The position numbers and the translations under genes were made by a program. Under the pieces are notes generated by a model. That model was not told where the DNA came from. It did no database searches and saw nothing but the letters and a program-made list of their open reading frames with translations. This document shows, piece after piece, positions 52,360 to 61,969 of a DNA stretch of 64,000 bases. Location of the stretch: assembly GCF_009208565.1 (NCBI RefSeq), contig NZ_WFLK01000011.1:62001-126000 (forward strand), read 5' to 3'. Position 1 is the first letter of the stretch. Each line of letters begins with the position of its first letter. This DNA comes from Janthinobacterium aquaticum. Lineage in GTDB: Bacteria > Pseudomonadota > Gammaproteobacteria > Burkholderiales > Burkholderiaceae_D.

Positions 52360-52637
52360 GTACCGATACCCGAATGGAACGCATTCGTAGCCGCATCGAA
52401 GCGGCCCTGGCACCCGTCGAATGCGTGCTCGAGGACGACTCGGCGCGCCATCGCGGCCACGCTGGCGCGGCCTCGGGCGGCGGCCACTATAACGTGCGGA
52501 TTATTTCCAGCCGATTTGAAGGGCTCAGACTCGTCATGCGCCATCGTCTGGTGTATGATTCCGTGCACGATATGATGCATAATGAGATCCATGCATTGGC
52601 TATTGTTGCATTGGCGCCGTCGGAAGTTCCGCAATAG
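52356..52637 (+). CDS. bolA: BolA family protein
   Basis: 93 residues. RMERIRSRIEAALAPVECVL is the N-terminal helix; GGGHYNVRIISSRFEGL and HRLVYDSVHDMMHNEIHALA, with the invariant His, form the BolA core. Such proteins act with monothiol glutaredoxins in iron-sulfur trafficking and influence cell shape. Overlaps the yciB stop by 4 nt, suggesting co-translation. Confidence 0.94.
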   Translation: MSTDTRMERIRSRIEAALAPVECVLEDDSARHRGHAGAASGGGHYNVRIISSRFEGLRLVMRHRLVYDSVHDMMHNEIHALAIVALAPSEVPQ

Positions 52638-52745
52638 CGGAATCGATGGCGTTTTTGGCGTAGGCCTTGGCCTCGCTGCAGCAAAGGCAATCAACCGTGT
52701 TCTTTAATGTGTTTTTTACGAAACTTTCCCTAACAGGATTTAATA

Positions 52746-53525
52746 ATGACTTTTAAGCCAGCCCGCTTGCTGATCGCACTACTCTCCGTCGCCGCGGTAC
52801 CTGTTTTTGCGCAAAACGCTGCCGTCGTCAATGGCAAGCCTATTCCAACATCGCGTGTTGATGCAGTCGTCAAGCAAGTCGTCGCCCAAGGCCAGCAACC
52901 GGATTCGCCGCAACTGCGCGATGCGATCAAGAAAGACCTGATCGGCCGTGAAGTGTTGATGCAAGAAGCGGAAAGCAAGGGTTTCGGTAAGGATGCAGCT
53001 GTCAAGCAGCAGATCGAAAATGCACGCCAGGCCATCGTGATTAACGCCCTGGTAGGCGACTACATCAAGAAGAATCCGGTGACCGACGCCGAGATCAAGG
53101 CTGAATACGACCGTTTCGTGGCACAGACCGGCGACAAGGAATACCACGTACGCCATATCCTGGTCGGCACCGAAGCTGAAGCGAAGGATATCATTGCCAA
53201 GCTCAAGGGCGGCGCCAAGTTCGAAGACCTGGCCAAGCAGTCGAAAGACAGCGGTTCGGCCGACAACGGCGGCGACCTGGACTGGGCAGCGCCTTCGTCC
53301 TTCCCGAAAGTGTTCTCGGACGCCTTCGTCAAGCTGCAAAAAGGCCAGATCACCGACACCCCGGTACAAACGCCTAACGGTTTCCACGTGATCAAGCTCG
53401 ACGATACCCGCGCCGCCAAACTGCCGACGCTGGAAGAAGTCAAGCCACAGATCAATGAAGCGCTGCAGCAGAAAAAACTGCAGGCGTATCAGGAAGAAAT
53501 GATCAAGAAAGCAAAAATCCAGTAA
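52746..53525 (+). CDS. Periplasmic parvulin-type peptidyl-prolyl isomerase (copy 1)
   Basis: 259 residues with a cleavable signal peptide (LLIALLSVAAVPVFAQ). A SurA-like N-terminal helical region and an internal rotamase domain follow, with YHVRHILVGTEAEAKDIIAK, GGDLDWAAPSSFPKVFSDAF and TPNGFHVIKLDDT. It assists folding of exported or outer-membrane proteins. The protein is about 70-80% identical by eye to the next gene, so the two arose by tandem duplication. Confidence 0.95.
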   Translation: MTFKPARLLIALLSVAAVPVFAQNAAVVNGKPIPTSRVDAVVKQVVAQGQQPDSPQLRDAIKKDLIGREVLMQEAESKGFGKDAAVKQQIENARQAIVINALVGDYIKKNPVTDAEIKAEYDRFVAQTGDKEYHVRHILVGTEAEAKDIIAKLKGGAKFEDLAKQSKDSGSADNGGDLDWAAPSSFPKVFSDAFVKLQKGQITDTPVQTPNGFHVIKLDDTRAAKLPTLEEVKPQINEALQQKKLQAYQEEMIKKAKIQ

Positions 53526-53537
53526 CAACTGACCTGC

Positions 53538-53559
53538 CCGGCGCCATTTTTGGCGCCGG
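53538..53559 (+). other. Perfect hairpin between the two parvulin genes
   Basis: CCGGCGCC (53538-53545), loop ATTTTT and GGCGCCGG (53552-53559) form a perfect 8-bp stem 12 nt after the first gene's stop. No T-run follows, so it may attenuate transcription or stabilise the upstream mRNA rather than terminate fully. Confidence 0.5.
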
Positions 53560-53646
53560 TGGTGTATTGTGCGTCTGCATGCGTCGCGTAATGACATACA
53601 GCGCGCCGTGACCGATGCAAACTATCGTATTTTTATAGGAATGAAC

Positions 53647-54423
53647 ATGATTGTGAAGCCAGCCCGTTTGATTTTAGCCCTGGCAGCGGTTGCCGCTGCG
53701 CCTGCCTTTGCGCAGAACGTGGCCACTGTAAACGGCAAGCCGATCCCGGCCTCGCGCCTCGACCAGGTCGTCAAGCAAGTCGTGGCGCAAGGCCGCCAGG
53801 CCGATTCGCCGCAACTGCGCGATGCCATCAAGAAAGACCTGATCGGCCGCGAAGTGCTGATCCAGGAAGCCGACAAGCAAGGTTACGGCACGCGTCCTGA
53901 AGTCAAGGCACAACTGGACAACGCCCGTCAAAGCATCATCATCAACGCCCTGCTGGCCGACTACGTGAAGAAAAACCCGGTCAAGGATGCTGAAATCAAG
54001 GCCGAGTACGACAAGTTCAAGGCCCAGGCCGGCGACAAGGAATACCACGCGCGCCATATCCTGGTTGCCACCGAAGCCGAAGCCAAAGACATTATCGCCA
54101 AGCTCAAGGGCGGCGCCAAGTTCGAAGAGCTGGCCAAGGTGTCGAAAGACGGTTCGGCAGCCAATGGCGGCGACCTGGACTGGGCCAGCCCATCGTCCTA
54201 CGTCAAGCCATTCTCGGACGCCATGGTAGCCCTGAAACCAGGCCAGATCACGCAAACGCCAGTGCAGTCGCAATTTGGCTACCACGTGATCAAGCTGGAA
54301 GAAGTACGCCCGACCAAGCTGCCGTCGCTGGAAGAAGTCAAAGGCCAGGTGACGGAATCGCTGCAGCAGAAGAAGCTGGCAGCTTACCGTGATGAGCTGG
54401 TCAAGAAAGCCAAAGTGCAGTAA
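53647..54423 (+). CDS. Periplasmic parvulin-type peptidyl-prolyl isomerase (copy 2)
   Basis: 258 residues, closely related to copy 1: the signal peptide is LILALAAVAAAPAFAQ, with the rotamase region YHARHILVATEAEAKDIIAK and GGDLDWASPSSYVKPFSDAM. The ATG at 53647 was chosen because AGGA is six bases upstream and the start then lines up with copy 1 (MIVKPARL against MTFKPARL); an ATG at 53641 is possible. Main differences lie in the loop after DKEYH and in the C-terminal charged helix. A strong terminator follows. Confidence 0.94.
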   Translation: MIVKPARLILALAAVAAAPAFAQNVATVNGKPIPASRLDQVVKQVVAQGRQADSPQLRDAIKKDLIGREVLIQEADKQGYGTRPEVKAQLDNARQSIIINALLADYVKKNPVKDAEIKAEYDKFKAQAGDKEYHARHILVATEAEAKDIIAKLKGGAKFEELAKVSKDGSAANGGDLDWASPSSYVKPFSDAMVALKPGQITQTPVQSQFGYHVIKLEEVRPTKLPSLEEVKGQVTESLQQKKLAAYRDELVKKAKVQ

Positions 54424-54442
54424 TCGCTGCCAGGTATTGAAA

Positions 54443-54466
54443 AGCGCCCTTTGGGGCGCTTTTTTT
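54443..54466 (+). terminator. Rho-independent terminator of the parvulin genes
   Basis: AGCGCCC (54443-54449), loop TTTG and GGGCGCT (54454-54460) form a perfect 7-bp stem followed by seven T residues (54460-54466), 20 nt after the stop. Confidence 0.85.
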
Positions 54467-54477
54467 ATGCGCAACCC

Positions 54478-54575
54478 GTAGGTCGGATTAGGCCCCAAAG
54501 GGGCCGTAATCCGACAACATTGTTGGCGTCAGCGGTGTTGTCGGATTACGGCCCGGAGGGCCTAATCCGACCTAC
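54478..54575. repeat. REPIN-like nested inverted repeat, copy 1
   Basis: The outer arms GTAGGTCGGATTAGG (54478-54492) and CCTAATCCGACCTAC (54561-54575) are perfect inverted copies. The inner arms GGCCGTAATCCGACAAC (54502-54518) and GTTGTCGGATTACGGCC (54537-54553) are a perfect 17-bp inverted pair. The element lies between convergent genes. A second element of the same family is at 61830. Confidence 0.85.
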
Positions 54576-54599
54576 GACCCTGTCCCGATTAAGACCGGC

Positions 54600-54944
54600 T
54601 CACCCCGTAAAACAGAACCACGCGCGCGCAATCCTGCCATCGACCACCTCATAGGTTGCCACCAACTCCTGTTCGCTGCTGCCGGCTTCGCCGAAACTGG
54701 TCACGATTTCATGGTCGATCACCAGCTTGCCGCAGGCGATGCGGTTGAGCAGGCGCGCCTGCGGGCGGCTGGCGGCAAAGCGCGCCGTGAACCGTTCGGC
54801 AATCTGCGCGCTGCCTTGCGCCAGCAAGGTATCGGGATGGGCAAAGTGCTGCACATCATCGGCGTAAATGGCCAGCAAGGCTGCCACATCGTGGGCGTTA
54901 TAGGCGTCAAGTTGGGCCTGGACAATGGCAACGGGGTCGGTCAT
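54600..54944 (-). CDS. NTF2-like / SnoaL-type protein
   Basis: 114 residues. IVQAQLDAYNAHDVAALLAI and YADDVQHFAHPD match the alpha+beta cone fold of NTF2-like proteins (steroid isomerase, SnoaL), and VATYEVVDGRIARAWFCF is the closing strand. The ATG at 54944 follows AGGAGA at four bases. These proteins bind small hydrophobic ligands or act as isomerases; no function can be assigned. Transcribed alone, converging on the parvulin genes with the repeat element between. Confidence 0.8.
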   Translation of the reverse strand: MTDPVAIVQAQLDAYNAHDVAALLAIYADDVQHFAHPDTLLAQGSAQIAERFTARFAASRPQARLLNRIACGKLVIDHEIVTSFGEAGSSEQELVATYEVVDGRIARAWFCFTG

Positions 54945-54972
54945 GAATTCTCCTGTCAAAGAATGGTGATTC

Positions 54973-54978
54973 TATAAT
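54973..54978 (+). promoter_or_regulatory. Perfect -10 hexamer TATAAT upstream of the uvrA-like gene
   Basis: TATAAT lies in gattctataatgtgcg, 72 nt before the ATG at 55050. No good -35 lies at 16-18 nt spacing, and I see no LexA-type box. Confidence 0.4.
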
Positions 54979-55049
54979 GTGCGTGGCACAACGGACAAGC
55001 GCGGCGCCATCGGCCAGACTGGCCTTTTACGCCAATAATACTTACCGCC

Positions 55050-57599
55050 ATGCCCAAGCCACTCCAACCGACTTCCCTGCCTGGCCATGTCAGCGTGCGC
55101 GGCGCGCGCGAACATAATCTGAAAAATGTCGACGTCGATATCCCGCGCGACGCGCTGGTGGTATTTACCGGCGTATCGGGCTCCGGCAAGTCTTCGCTCG
55201 CGTTCGGCACGCTGTACGCGGAAGCGCAGCGGCGCTACCTGGAGTCGGTCTCGCCCTATGCGCGCCGGCTGTTCCACCAGATGGCCGTGCCCGAGGTCGA
55301 TTCGGTCGAAGGCCTGCCGCCGGCGGTAGCTCTGCAGCAGCAGCGCGGCGCAGCTACCACGCGCTCGTCGGTGGGCAGCGTGACGACCTTGTCGAACCTG
55401 CTGCGCATGCTCTATTCGCGCGCCGGCGACTACCCGCCGGGCCAGGCACTGCTGTATGCGGTATCGTTTTCGCCCAATACGCCCGAGGGCGCCTGCCCCG
55501 AATGCCATGGCCTGGGTCGCGTCTATACCGTCACCGAGCGCTCGATGGTGCCGGACGACAGCCTCACCATCCGTCAGCGCGCCGTGGCCGCCTGGCCGAC
55601 CGCCTGGCATGGCCAGAACCTGCGCGATATCCTGGTCACCATGGGCTACGATGTCGATACGCCCTGGCGCGACCTGCCGCAAAAAGTGCGCGACTGGATA
55701 TTGTTTACCGACGAACAGCCGGTGGTACCCGTGTATGCCGGCCTCAAGCCCGGGGAAACCAAAGCGGCCCTGAAAGCCAAGCTGCCGCCCAGCTATATGG
55801 GCACCTTTACCGGTGCGCGCAAATACGTGCTGCAGACCTTTGCCGGCAGTCCCAGCGCGCAGATGAAAAAGCGTGTTTCGCAATATATGCTGGGCGCCGA
55901 TTGTCCGCTGTGCCAGGGCCGCCGCCTGCGCCAGGAGTCGCTGTCGGTGACGTTTGCCGGCCATGATATCGCCGCCATCGCGGCGCTGCCCCTGATGCAG
56001 CTGGCACAGCTGTTTGCGCCCTATGCGACCGGCACGGCCACCATCCATGGCAGGCGCGCGCATCCGGAAAAAGCCGTAGTTACCCAGCGCATAGCGCAGG
56101 ACCTTGTAGGCAGGCTGGAAGTACTGCTGGAACTGGGCCTGGGCTACCTGAGCCTTGACCGCGGCACGCCCACGCTGTCGCCAGGCGAACTGCAGCGTTT
56201 GCGCCTCGCCACGCAGGTGCGCTCGAACCTGTTTGGCGTGGTGTATGTGCTCGACGAGCCGTCGGCCGGCCTGCATCCGGCCGATACCCAGGCGCTGCTC
56301 GGTGCGCTGGCGCGCCTGAAGGCGGCCGGCAATTCGCTGTTCGTGGTCGAGCACGATCTTGATGTCATTGCCAAGGCCGACTGGATCGTCGACGTGGGCC
56401 CGCAGGCGGGCGAACACGGCGGCCAGATCCTCTACAGCGGCGCGCCCGAGGGCCTGCGCAAGATCGAGGCTTCGCAAACGCGCCATTACCTGTTCGACCG
56501 CGCAAAGCCGGCGCCACGCACGCTGCGCGAACCGGCCGGCTGGCTGCGCCTCGAAGGCGTCACGCGCCACAATCTGCGCGGCCTCGATGTACAGTTTCCG
56601 CTGGGCGTGCTGTGCAGCGTGTCGGGCGTCTCCGGTTCCGGCAAGTCCAGCCTGGTCAGCCAGGCGCTGGTGGAACTGGTGGCGACGCAGCTGGGCCAGG
56701 CGCCAAGCGAAGACGAGGCCGACTCGCCACTGGCGTCTGCGCTGGCCGTCACCGGCGGGCGCATCGTGGAGGGCATGGAATCGCTGCGCCGGCTGGTGAC
56801 GGTCGACCAGAAGCCGATCGGGCGCACGCCACGCTCGAATCTGGCCACCTATACTGGCCTGTTCGACCAGGTGCGCAAGCTGTTTGCCGCCACGCCAGCG
56901 GCCAAAAAACGGCGCTTTGACGCCGGACGCTTCTCGTTTAATGTCAGCAAGGGCCGCTGCGCCAACTGCGAAGGCGAAGGCCAGGTCATGGTCGAGCTGT
57001 TGTTCCTGCCCAGCGTCTACAGCCCCTGTCCGGTGTGCAACGGCAGCCGCTACAATGCCGACACCCTGGCCGTGCACTACCGCGACAAGGATATCGCACA
57101 GGTGCTGCAACTGACGGTCGACCAGGCGCTGGTCTTCTTTGAAGGCGAGACAGCGCTCGAGCGACCGCTGGGCGTGCTGGCCGAGGTCGGCCTCGGCTAC
57201 CTGCGCCTGGGCCAGTCGGCCACCGAACTGTCGGGCGGCGAAGCGCAGCGCGTCAAGCTGGCCACCGAACTGCAGCGCACGACACGCGGCGATACGCTCT
57301 ATATCCTCGACGAGCCGACCACCGGCCTGCATCCATCCGATATCGACCGTCTGCTGCTTCAACTCGACAGGCTGGTCAGCGCCGGCAATACCGTTATTAC
57401 CGTCGAACATGACATGCGCGTGCTGGCCGCCAGCGACTGGGTGATCGACGTGGGACCGGGTGCCGGCGACGACGGCGGCGCCATCGTCGCCAGCGGCCCA
57501 CCGGCGCAGGTGGCACGGGCAAAAGCCAGCCGTACCGCACCGTATCTGAAAAAGACGCTGGCGCAGGTCAAACACAGCGATAATAGCAACCATCAGTAA
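55050..57599 (+). CDS. UvrA paralogue lacking the UvrB-binding domain (UvrA2-like ABC ATPase)
   Basis: 849 residues, about 90 shorter than UvrA. Two ABC modules are complete: Walker [16 protein letters not shown] and [17 protein letters not shown]; signature [17 protein letters not shown] (first) and [16 protein letters not shown] (second). The zinc-binding [14 protein letters not shown] and [10 protein letters not shown] are present, as is CPECHGLG. After [20 protein letters not shown] the sequence jumps to [18 protein letters not shown], with no room for the UvrB-binding domain that UvrA has there. Such UvrA2 proteins have been linked to DNA-damage or drug tolerance without UvrB. A normal uvrA should exist elsewhere. 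Confidence 0.92.
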   Translation: MPKPLQPTSLPGHVSVRGAREHNLKNVDVDIPRDALVVFTGVSGSGKSSLAFGTLYAEAQRRYLESVSPYARRLFHQMAVPEVDSVEGLPPAVALQQQRGAATTRSSVGSVTTLSNLLRMLYSRAGDYPPGQALLYAVSFSPNTPEGACPECHGLGRVYTVTERSMVPDDSLTIRQRAVAAWPTAWHGQNLRDILVTMGYDVDTPWRDLPQKVRDWILFTDEQPVVPVYAGLKPGETKAALKAKLPPSYMGTFTGARKYVLQTFAGSPSAQMKKRVSQYMLGADCPLCQGRRLRQESLSVTFAGHDIAAIAALPLMQLAQLFAPYATGTATIHGRRAHPEKAVVTQRIAQDLVGRLEVLLELGLGYLSLDRGTPTLSPGELQRLRLATQVRSNLFGVVYVLDEPSAGLHPADTQALLGALARLKAAGNSLFVVEHDLDVIAKADWIVDVGPQAGEHGGQILYSGAPEGLRKIEASQTRHYLFDRAKPAPRTLREPAGWLRLEGVTRHNLRGLDVQFPLGVLCSVSGVSGSGKSSLVSQALVELVATQLGQAPSEDEADSPLASALAVTGGRIVEGMESLRRLVTVDQKPIGRTPRSNLATYTGLFDQVRKLFAATPAAKKRRFDAGRFSFNVSKGRCANCEGEGQVMVELLFLPSVYSPCPVCNGSRYNADTLAVHYRDKDIAQVLQLTVDQALVFFEGETALERPLGVLAEVGLGYLRLGQSATELSGGEAQRVKLATELQRTTRGDTLYILDEPTTGLHPSDIDRLLLQLDRLVSAGNTVITVEHDMRVLAASDWVIDVGPGAGDDGGAIVASGPPAQVARAKASRTAPYLKKTLAQVKHSDNSNHQ

Positions 57600-57627
57600 T
57601 ACTTTACCAAGTGACAGGAGCAGCATC

Positions 57628-58515
57628 ATGAAATGGGAAGGCAACCGCGAGAGCGACAATGTGGAAGACCGCCGTGGCGAAGGTGGCGGCGGAGGCGGTG
57701 GCGGCTTTGGTTTCGGCGGGCGCTCGATCGGCATCGGCACCATCGTCATTGCGCTGGTCGGTTCGTGGATATTCGGCGTCAATCCGCTGACCATGCTCAA
57801 CCTGCTGAGCGGTGGCGGCGGCCAGGTCAGCACACAGCAGTCGCAGCGACCGGCACCCCAGCCACCCGAGTCCGACGATATGGCGCGCTTCGTAAAAACC
57901 GTGCTGGCCGACACCGAAGACGTCTGGGGTCAGCAGTTCAAGGCGCAAGGCGCCAGTTATGCCAGGCCCAAGCTGGTGTTATTTACCGGCAGCGTGCCGA
58001 CCGCCTGCGGCGCAGGCGAGAGCGCCACCGGCCCCTTCTACTGCCCTGGCGACCAGAAGGTCTACCTCGATCTCGATTTCTTCAACCTGATGCAGCAGCG
58101 CTTCAAGGTTACCGGTGAATTTGCCGAGGCCTATGTGATCGCGCACGAGGTCGGACACCATGTGCAGAACCTGATGGGCATCAGCGAAAAAGTCGACAAC
58201 GCGCGCCGCAGCCAGTCCGAGCGCCAGGCCAACGCCATGTCGGTGCGCCTCGAACTGCAGGCCGACTGCTTTGCCGGCGTGTGGGCTTTCCATGCCAATA
58301 CCGAACGCAAGATCCTGGAACAGGGCGACGTGGAAGCAGCGCTGAAAGCCGCCACGGCGATTGGCGACGACGCGCTGCAGCGCCAGGCCCAGGGCCATGT
58401 GGTGCCAGATTCGTTTACCCACGGCACCTCCGAGCAGCGTGTGCGCTGGTTTAGTCGCGGCCTGGAATCGGGCCAGGTGGCGCAGTGCAATACGTTTGAA
58501 GCCAGGCAGCTGTAA
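57628..58515 (+). CDS. YpfJ-type neutral zinc metallopeptidase
   Basis: 295 residues. A Gly-rich N-terminus (GEGGGGGGGGFGFGGRS) precedes one membrane segment (about residues 34-55); the zinc motif is VIAHEVGHHVQNLMG, followed by RQANAMSVRLELQADCFAGV, which supplies the third ligand. Members resemble E. coli YpfJ; substrates are unknown. It lies 28 nt after the uvrA-like gene, so may share its transcript. Confidence 0.93.
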   Translation: MKWEGNRESDNVEDRRGEGGGGGGGGFGFGGRSIGIGTIVIALVGSWIFGVNPLTMLNLLSGGGGQVSTQQSQRPAPQPPESDDMARFVKTVLADTEDVWGQQFKAQGASYARPKLVLFTGSVPTACGAGESATGPFYCPGDQKVYLDLDFFNLMQQRFKVTGEFAEAYVIAHEVGHHVQNLMGISEKVDNARRSQSERQANAMSVRLELQADCFAGVWAFHANTERKILEQGDVEAALKAATAIGDDALQRQAQGHVVPDSFTHGTSEQRVRWFSRGLESGQVAQCNTFEARQL

Positions 58516-58586
58516 GCAGCCTGGCTGTGGGGATATTGCCTGACCGGTGATATCCTGCTGCTACATCAGTTCGATGGAGTATATAG

Positions 58587-58964
58587 ATGAGCACGATTAC
58601 GTCGCCCCAGGAAAAAAAGAAACTCAGTCTTCAGAAAGACCGGCGCAACATGTATGGCGAAAGTCCGCATGCAAGCCGAAAGAACATCAAGCGGGGCAAG
58701 CAGAACCAGCACCAGGAGGAACGTCGTGCATCAAATCAGGCGCTCGCGCTGATAGATTCGCATTGCTCGGAAGAACAAATGATCGCCTCCGAGATCGCGG
58801 CGATTACCACAGCAAAGATACATCGACTGGATGGCTTCAAAAAAGACGCAGATCGCCCACTGGGCGACTTTATCGAACGCCAGCAGCATCGGCGTCTACG
58901 CGCAGGCATGCACAAGGCAGGCCTGACAGGGGAGCATGAAGCAGGCGTCTCGCAAGAGCAGTAA
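58587..58964 (+). CDS. Small basic hypothetical protein
   Basis: 125 residues. The N-terminal third is rich in Lys/Arg (QEKKKLSLQKDRRNMYGE, SRKNIKRGKQ), suggesting nucleic-acid binding, and the remainder is mostly predicted helix. GGAG lies eight bases before the ATG at 58587. Codon use is less GC-skewed than its neighbours. I recall similar short proteins in Burkholderiales but no function. Confidence 0.6.
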   Translation: MSTITSPQEKKKLSLQKDRRNMYGESPHASRKNIKRGKQNQHQEERRASNQALALIDSHCSEEQMIASEIAAITTAKIHRLDGFKKDADRPLGDFIERQQHRRLRAGMHKAGLTGEHEAGVSQEQ

Positions 58965-58991
58965 GACGCCGGACCAGCTACCCGCAGTGTT

Positions 58992-59771
58992 TTACGGCAC
59001 CGCCACGTCGAAACGCCGGCCCAGCTTTTTCAGCTCGCCGCTATCGATCAGGCTATTGAGCTCCTGGTCGAACTGCAGGCGCAGGCGATCAAATTCGGGC
59101 GAGCGCGGGAAGGCAAAGTAACCATTCTGCACGTCGATCACGCGCGCCAGCGGCCGTACCTGGCGCTCGAAGCTCAGGCGCGTGATCACTGGGTCGGTAT
59201 TGCGGCGGTTGGTAATAAACAGGTCGACATGGTTATGCACCAGCATCTTCAGGCCGCTTTCGACCGTATTGGCCACGCTGATCTGCAAGCCCGGACGCGC
59301 GCGCTGCCAGTCTGTGCCATAAGCCCAGCCATTGAGCATCACCAGGCGCCGGTTCCTGAGCGATGCATAGTCGCCCTCCCAGGCAAAGCCGGCGTCCTGG
59401 CGCGCATAGAAAACAATCTGGTCCTGGTAGAACGGCCGCTCCGAGAATGCCATGCTGGCCAGCCGCTCGGGCGCCTTGTAGGGGCCGATCAGGATATCGG
59501 CCTGGCCTTGCGCCAGCATGGCCTGGGCGCGCGCCCACGGCACCATGCGAAAACGCACCGTATTGCCGGTGCGCGAGGCAAGATAGCGCACCAGTTCCGC
59601 GCCCAGGCCCGTGTATTCGCCACTGGCCTGGTAATCGAAGATGCGCTCGAACTGGGCGCCCACGGCCAGCAACTCGCGCGCCTGGGCATGCAAGGGCATG
59701 GCCAGCGCCGGCAAGAGCAACGCCAGGCCTGCCAGACGGATGCGCCAGCGCTGCATCCCTGCCCTGCTCAT
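58992..59771 (-). CDS. Periplasmic solute-binding protein (SBP_bac_3 family)
   Basis: 259 residues with a signal peptide (LAGLALLLPALAMPLHAQA). The domain resembles polar amino-acid ABC-transporter binding proteins: FDYQASGEYTGLGAELVRYL, FRMVPWARAQAMLAQGQADI and HNHVDLFITNRRNTDPVI. No ABC permease or ATPase gene is adjacent, so it may be a sensor-like or orphan binding protein. Its ATG overlaps the nadC stop by one base (TGATG), suggesting coupling. Confidence 0.88.
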   Translation of the reverse strand: MSRAGMQRWRIRLAGLALLLPALAMPLHAQARELLAVGAQFERIFDYQASGEYTGLGAELVRYLASRTGNTVRFRMVPWARAQAMLAQGQADILIGPYKAPERLASMAFSERPFYQDQIVFYARQDAGFAWEGDYASLRNRRLVMLNGWAYGTDWQRARPGLQISVANTVESGLKMLVHNHVDLFITNRRNTDPVITRLSFERQVRPLARVIDVQNGYFAFPRSPEFDRLRLQFDQELNSLIDSGELKKLGRRFDVAVP

Positions 59772-60637
59772 CAGCCGACGATACGCAAGGAGTAGTCGGT
59801 GGCGCGCACGTCCTTGGTCAGGCTGCCGATGGAGATGCGGTCCACGCCGGTTTCGGCAATGGCGCGCACGGTGTCGAAATTGACGCCGCCCGACGCCTCG
59901 AGCAAGGCGCGGCCAGCCGTGATGGCCACCGCTTCACGCATCATGTCGTTGGTAAAGTTGTCGAGCAGCACCGAGACGGCGCCGGCAGCCAGCGCTTCTT
60001 CCAGCTGCGCCAGCGTTTCCACCTCGATCTGCACCGGCACGCCGGCGTCGAGCGTACGCGCGTTGGCCAGCGCCTGCGATACGCCACCGGCCGCTGCGAT
60101 ATGGTTTTCCTTGATCAGGATGCCGTCATACAGCGCCAGGCGCTGGTTCTGGCCACCGCCCACGCGCACCGCGTATTTTTGCGCCAGGCGCAGGCCCGGC
60201 AGCGTCTTGCGCGTATCGAGAATGGCCGCCTTGGTGCCGGCCACCACTTCCACGTAGCGGCGCGTCTGCGTGGCCACGGCCGACAGCAGCTGCAAAAAGT
60301 TCAGCGCACTGCGCTCGGCCGTCAGCAAGGCGCGCGCCGGTGCCGTGATAGTGACCACGGCGCTGTCGGCTGCCATCATGTCGCCTTCGGCGTAATGCCA
60401 GTCCAGCTCGATGCTGCGATCCAGGCTGTTCATCACGCCTTCAAACCACGGCGCGCCGCACAGCACGGCCGCTTCGCGCACGATTACGCGCGCCGTCACG
60501 ATCTCGTCCGGCGGCACCAGTTCGCCCGTCAGGTCGCACTGCCCCACGTCTTCCAGCAGCGCGGCCAGCAGGTTCGCTTCAAAGGCGCGCGCCAGCGCAG
60601 GATCGAATGGGGCGAAAGAATTGACCAGTTTGCTCAT
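59771..60637 (-). CDS. nadC: Nicotinate-nucleotide pyrophosphorylase (carboxylating)
   Basis: 288 residues. [40 protein letters not shown] and [13 protein letters not shown] contain quinolinate- and PRPP-binding residues, and [20 protein letters not shown] forms the C-terminal phosphate site. It converts quinolinate and PRPP to nicotinate mononucleotide. Overlaps nadA by 4 nt. Confidence 0.96.
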   Translation of the reverse strand: MSKLVNSFAPFDPALARAFEANLLAALLEDVGQCDLTGELVPPDEIVTARVIVREAAVLCGAPWFEGVMNSLDRSIELDWHYAEGDMMAADSAVVTITAPARALLTAERSALNFLQLLSAVATQTRRYVEVVAGTKAAILDTRKTLPGLRLAQKYAVRVGGGQNQRLALYDGILIKENHIAAAGGVSQALANARTLDAGVPVQIEVETLAQLEEALAAGAVSVLLDNFTNDMMREAVAITAGRALLEASGGVNFDTVRAIAETGVDRISIGSLTKDVRATDYSLRIVG

Positions 60638-61767
60638 GCGGGACCTATTCCTTGAAACAGTTTGCCTTCCTTCGACAGGTCGGCGCCCGGCTGCACACCG
60701 GCCTTTTTGGCGGCGGCAAAGTCGAGCATGCGGTTAATCGAGCGCACAGCCAATTGGCCGACGGCGGGCTCGACATGGATTTCATTGTGCATGTTTTCCA
60801 GCGTCTCGGCCAGGTTGCGCAGGCCGTTCATGGCCATCCACGGGCAATGCGCGCAGCTCTTGCAGGTGGCGCTGTTGCCGGCCGTGGGCGCTTCGATAAA
60901 GCGCTTGCCCGGCGCCGCAGCGCGCATCTTGTGCAAAATGCCGTTGTCGGTGGCAACGATAAAGGTGTCGGCGTCCATGGTTTGCGCAGCAGAAATCATC
61001 TGCGAGGTCGAGCCGACCATATCGGCCAGCGCCACCACGTTCGCTGGCGACTCCGGGTGCACCAGTACTTTGGCGTGCGGATACTCTTCCTTGAGCAGGT
61101 CCAGTTCAATGCCCTTGAACTCGTCGTGCACCAGGCACGAGCCCTGCCACAGCAGCATGTCGGCGCCGGTTTCCTTCTGGATATAGGAGCCCAGATGCTT
61201 GTCGGGCGCCCACAGGATTTTCTTGCCCTGCGCATGCAGGTGGGCCACGATATCGAGGCCGATCGAGGACGTCACCATCCAGTCGGCGCGCGCCTTGACG
61301 GCTGCACTGGTGTTGGCGTACACCACCACCGTACGGTCGGGATGCTGGTCGCAAAAGGCCGTGAATTCGTCGGCCGGGCAACCCAGGTCGAGCGAACAGG
61401 TGGCGTCCAGGTCGGGCATCAGCACGGTTTTTTCCGGGCTCAGTATCTTGGCCGTTTCGCCCATGAAGCGCACACCGGCCACCACCAGGGTTTTGGCCGG
61501 ATGGTCGCGCCCGAAACGGGCCATTTCCAGCGAATCGGACACGCAGCCGCCGGTTTCCTCGGCCAGGTCCTGCAGGTCGGCGTCAACATAGTAATGGGCG
61601 ACCAGCACGGCTTCACGCTCGACCAGCAGGCGCTTGATGCGGGCGATCAGTTCGGTTTTTTCTGCAGCAGACGGCGTCGCTGGCGTGCGCGCCCAGGCAT
61701 GGGCGGTACAGCTGGCGCCGTCTTGCGGGTGTTCGTACTCGACGGATTTGATGGCTAGGGTTTGCAT
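60634..61767 (-). CDS. nadA: Quinolinate synthase
   Basis: 377 residues of the NadA fold. [20 protein letters not shown] is the N-terminal signature; three Cys regions for the [4Fe-4S] cluster are visible: [26 protein letters not shown] and [13 protein letters not shown]. It condenses iminoaspartate from NadB with DHAP to quinolinate. The ATG at 61767 was chosen on family length; its Shine-Dalgarno is weak. First gene of nadA-nadC and the solute-binding protein. Confidence 0.96.
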   Translation of the reverse strand: MQTLAIKSVEYEHPQDGASCTAHAWARTPATPSAAEKTELIARIKRLLVEREAVLVAHYYVDADLQDLAEETGGCVSDSLEMARFGRDHPAKTLVVAGVRFMGETAKILSPEKTVLMPDLDATCSLDLGCPADEFTAFCDQHPDRTVVVYANTSAAVKARADWMVTSSIGLDIVAHLHAQGKKILWAPDKHLGSYIQKETGADMLLWQGSCLVHDEFKGIELDLLKEEYPHAKVLVHPESPANVVALADMVGSTSQMISAAQTMDADTFIVATDNGILHKMRAAAPGKRFIEAPTAGNSATCKSCAHCPWMAMNGLRNLAETLENMHNEIHVEPAVGQLAVRSINRMLDFAAAKKAGVQPGADLSKEGKLFQGIGPA

Positions 61768-61829
61768 GGCTGGCTCAAACAAAACGGATGGAGAATATGG
61801 CGGGATGTTGGGGTGGTGGTTGTGGTGGT

Positions 61830-61954
61830 GTTGTCGGATTACGGCCTGCGGCCTAATCCGACCTACGCCTAATCCGACCTACGCCGACCATCGCCAACCA
61901 TGTATCGACCACGACCGGTAGGTCGGATTAGCGCACCGCGCGTAATCCGACAAC
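61830..61954. repeat. REPIN-like nested inverted repeat, copy 2
   Basis: GTTGTCGGATTACG (61830-61843) is the inverted copy of CGTAATCCGACAAC (61941-61954), and CCTAATCCGACCTAC at 61852-61866 and 61868-61882 is the inverted copy of GTAGGTCGGATTAGC-type sequence at 61918. It belongs to the same family as the element at 54478 but carries an extra internal copy. It lies upstream of nadA. Confidence 0.82.
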
Positions 61955-61969
61955 CACCACCAAAGCTGA

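Noticed and set aside
54972-57914. 980-codon antisense open frame over the uvrA-like gene
   Set aside because: The plus strand encodes a complete UvrA-type protein with two ABC modules; the antisense product has no domain.
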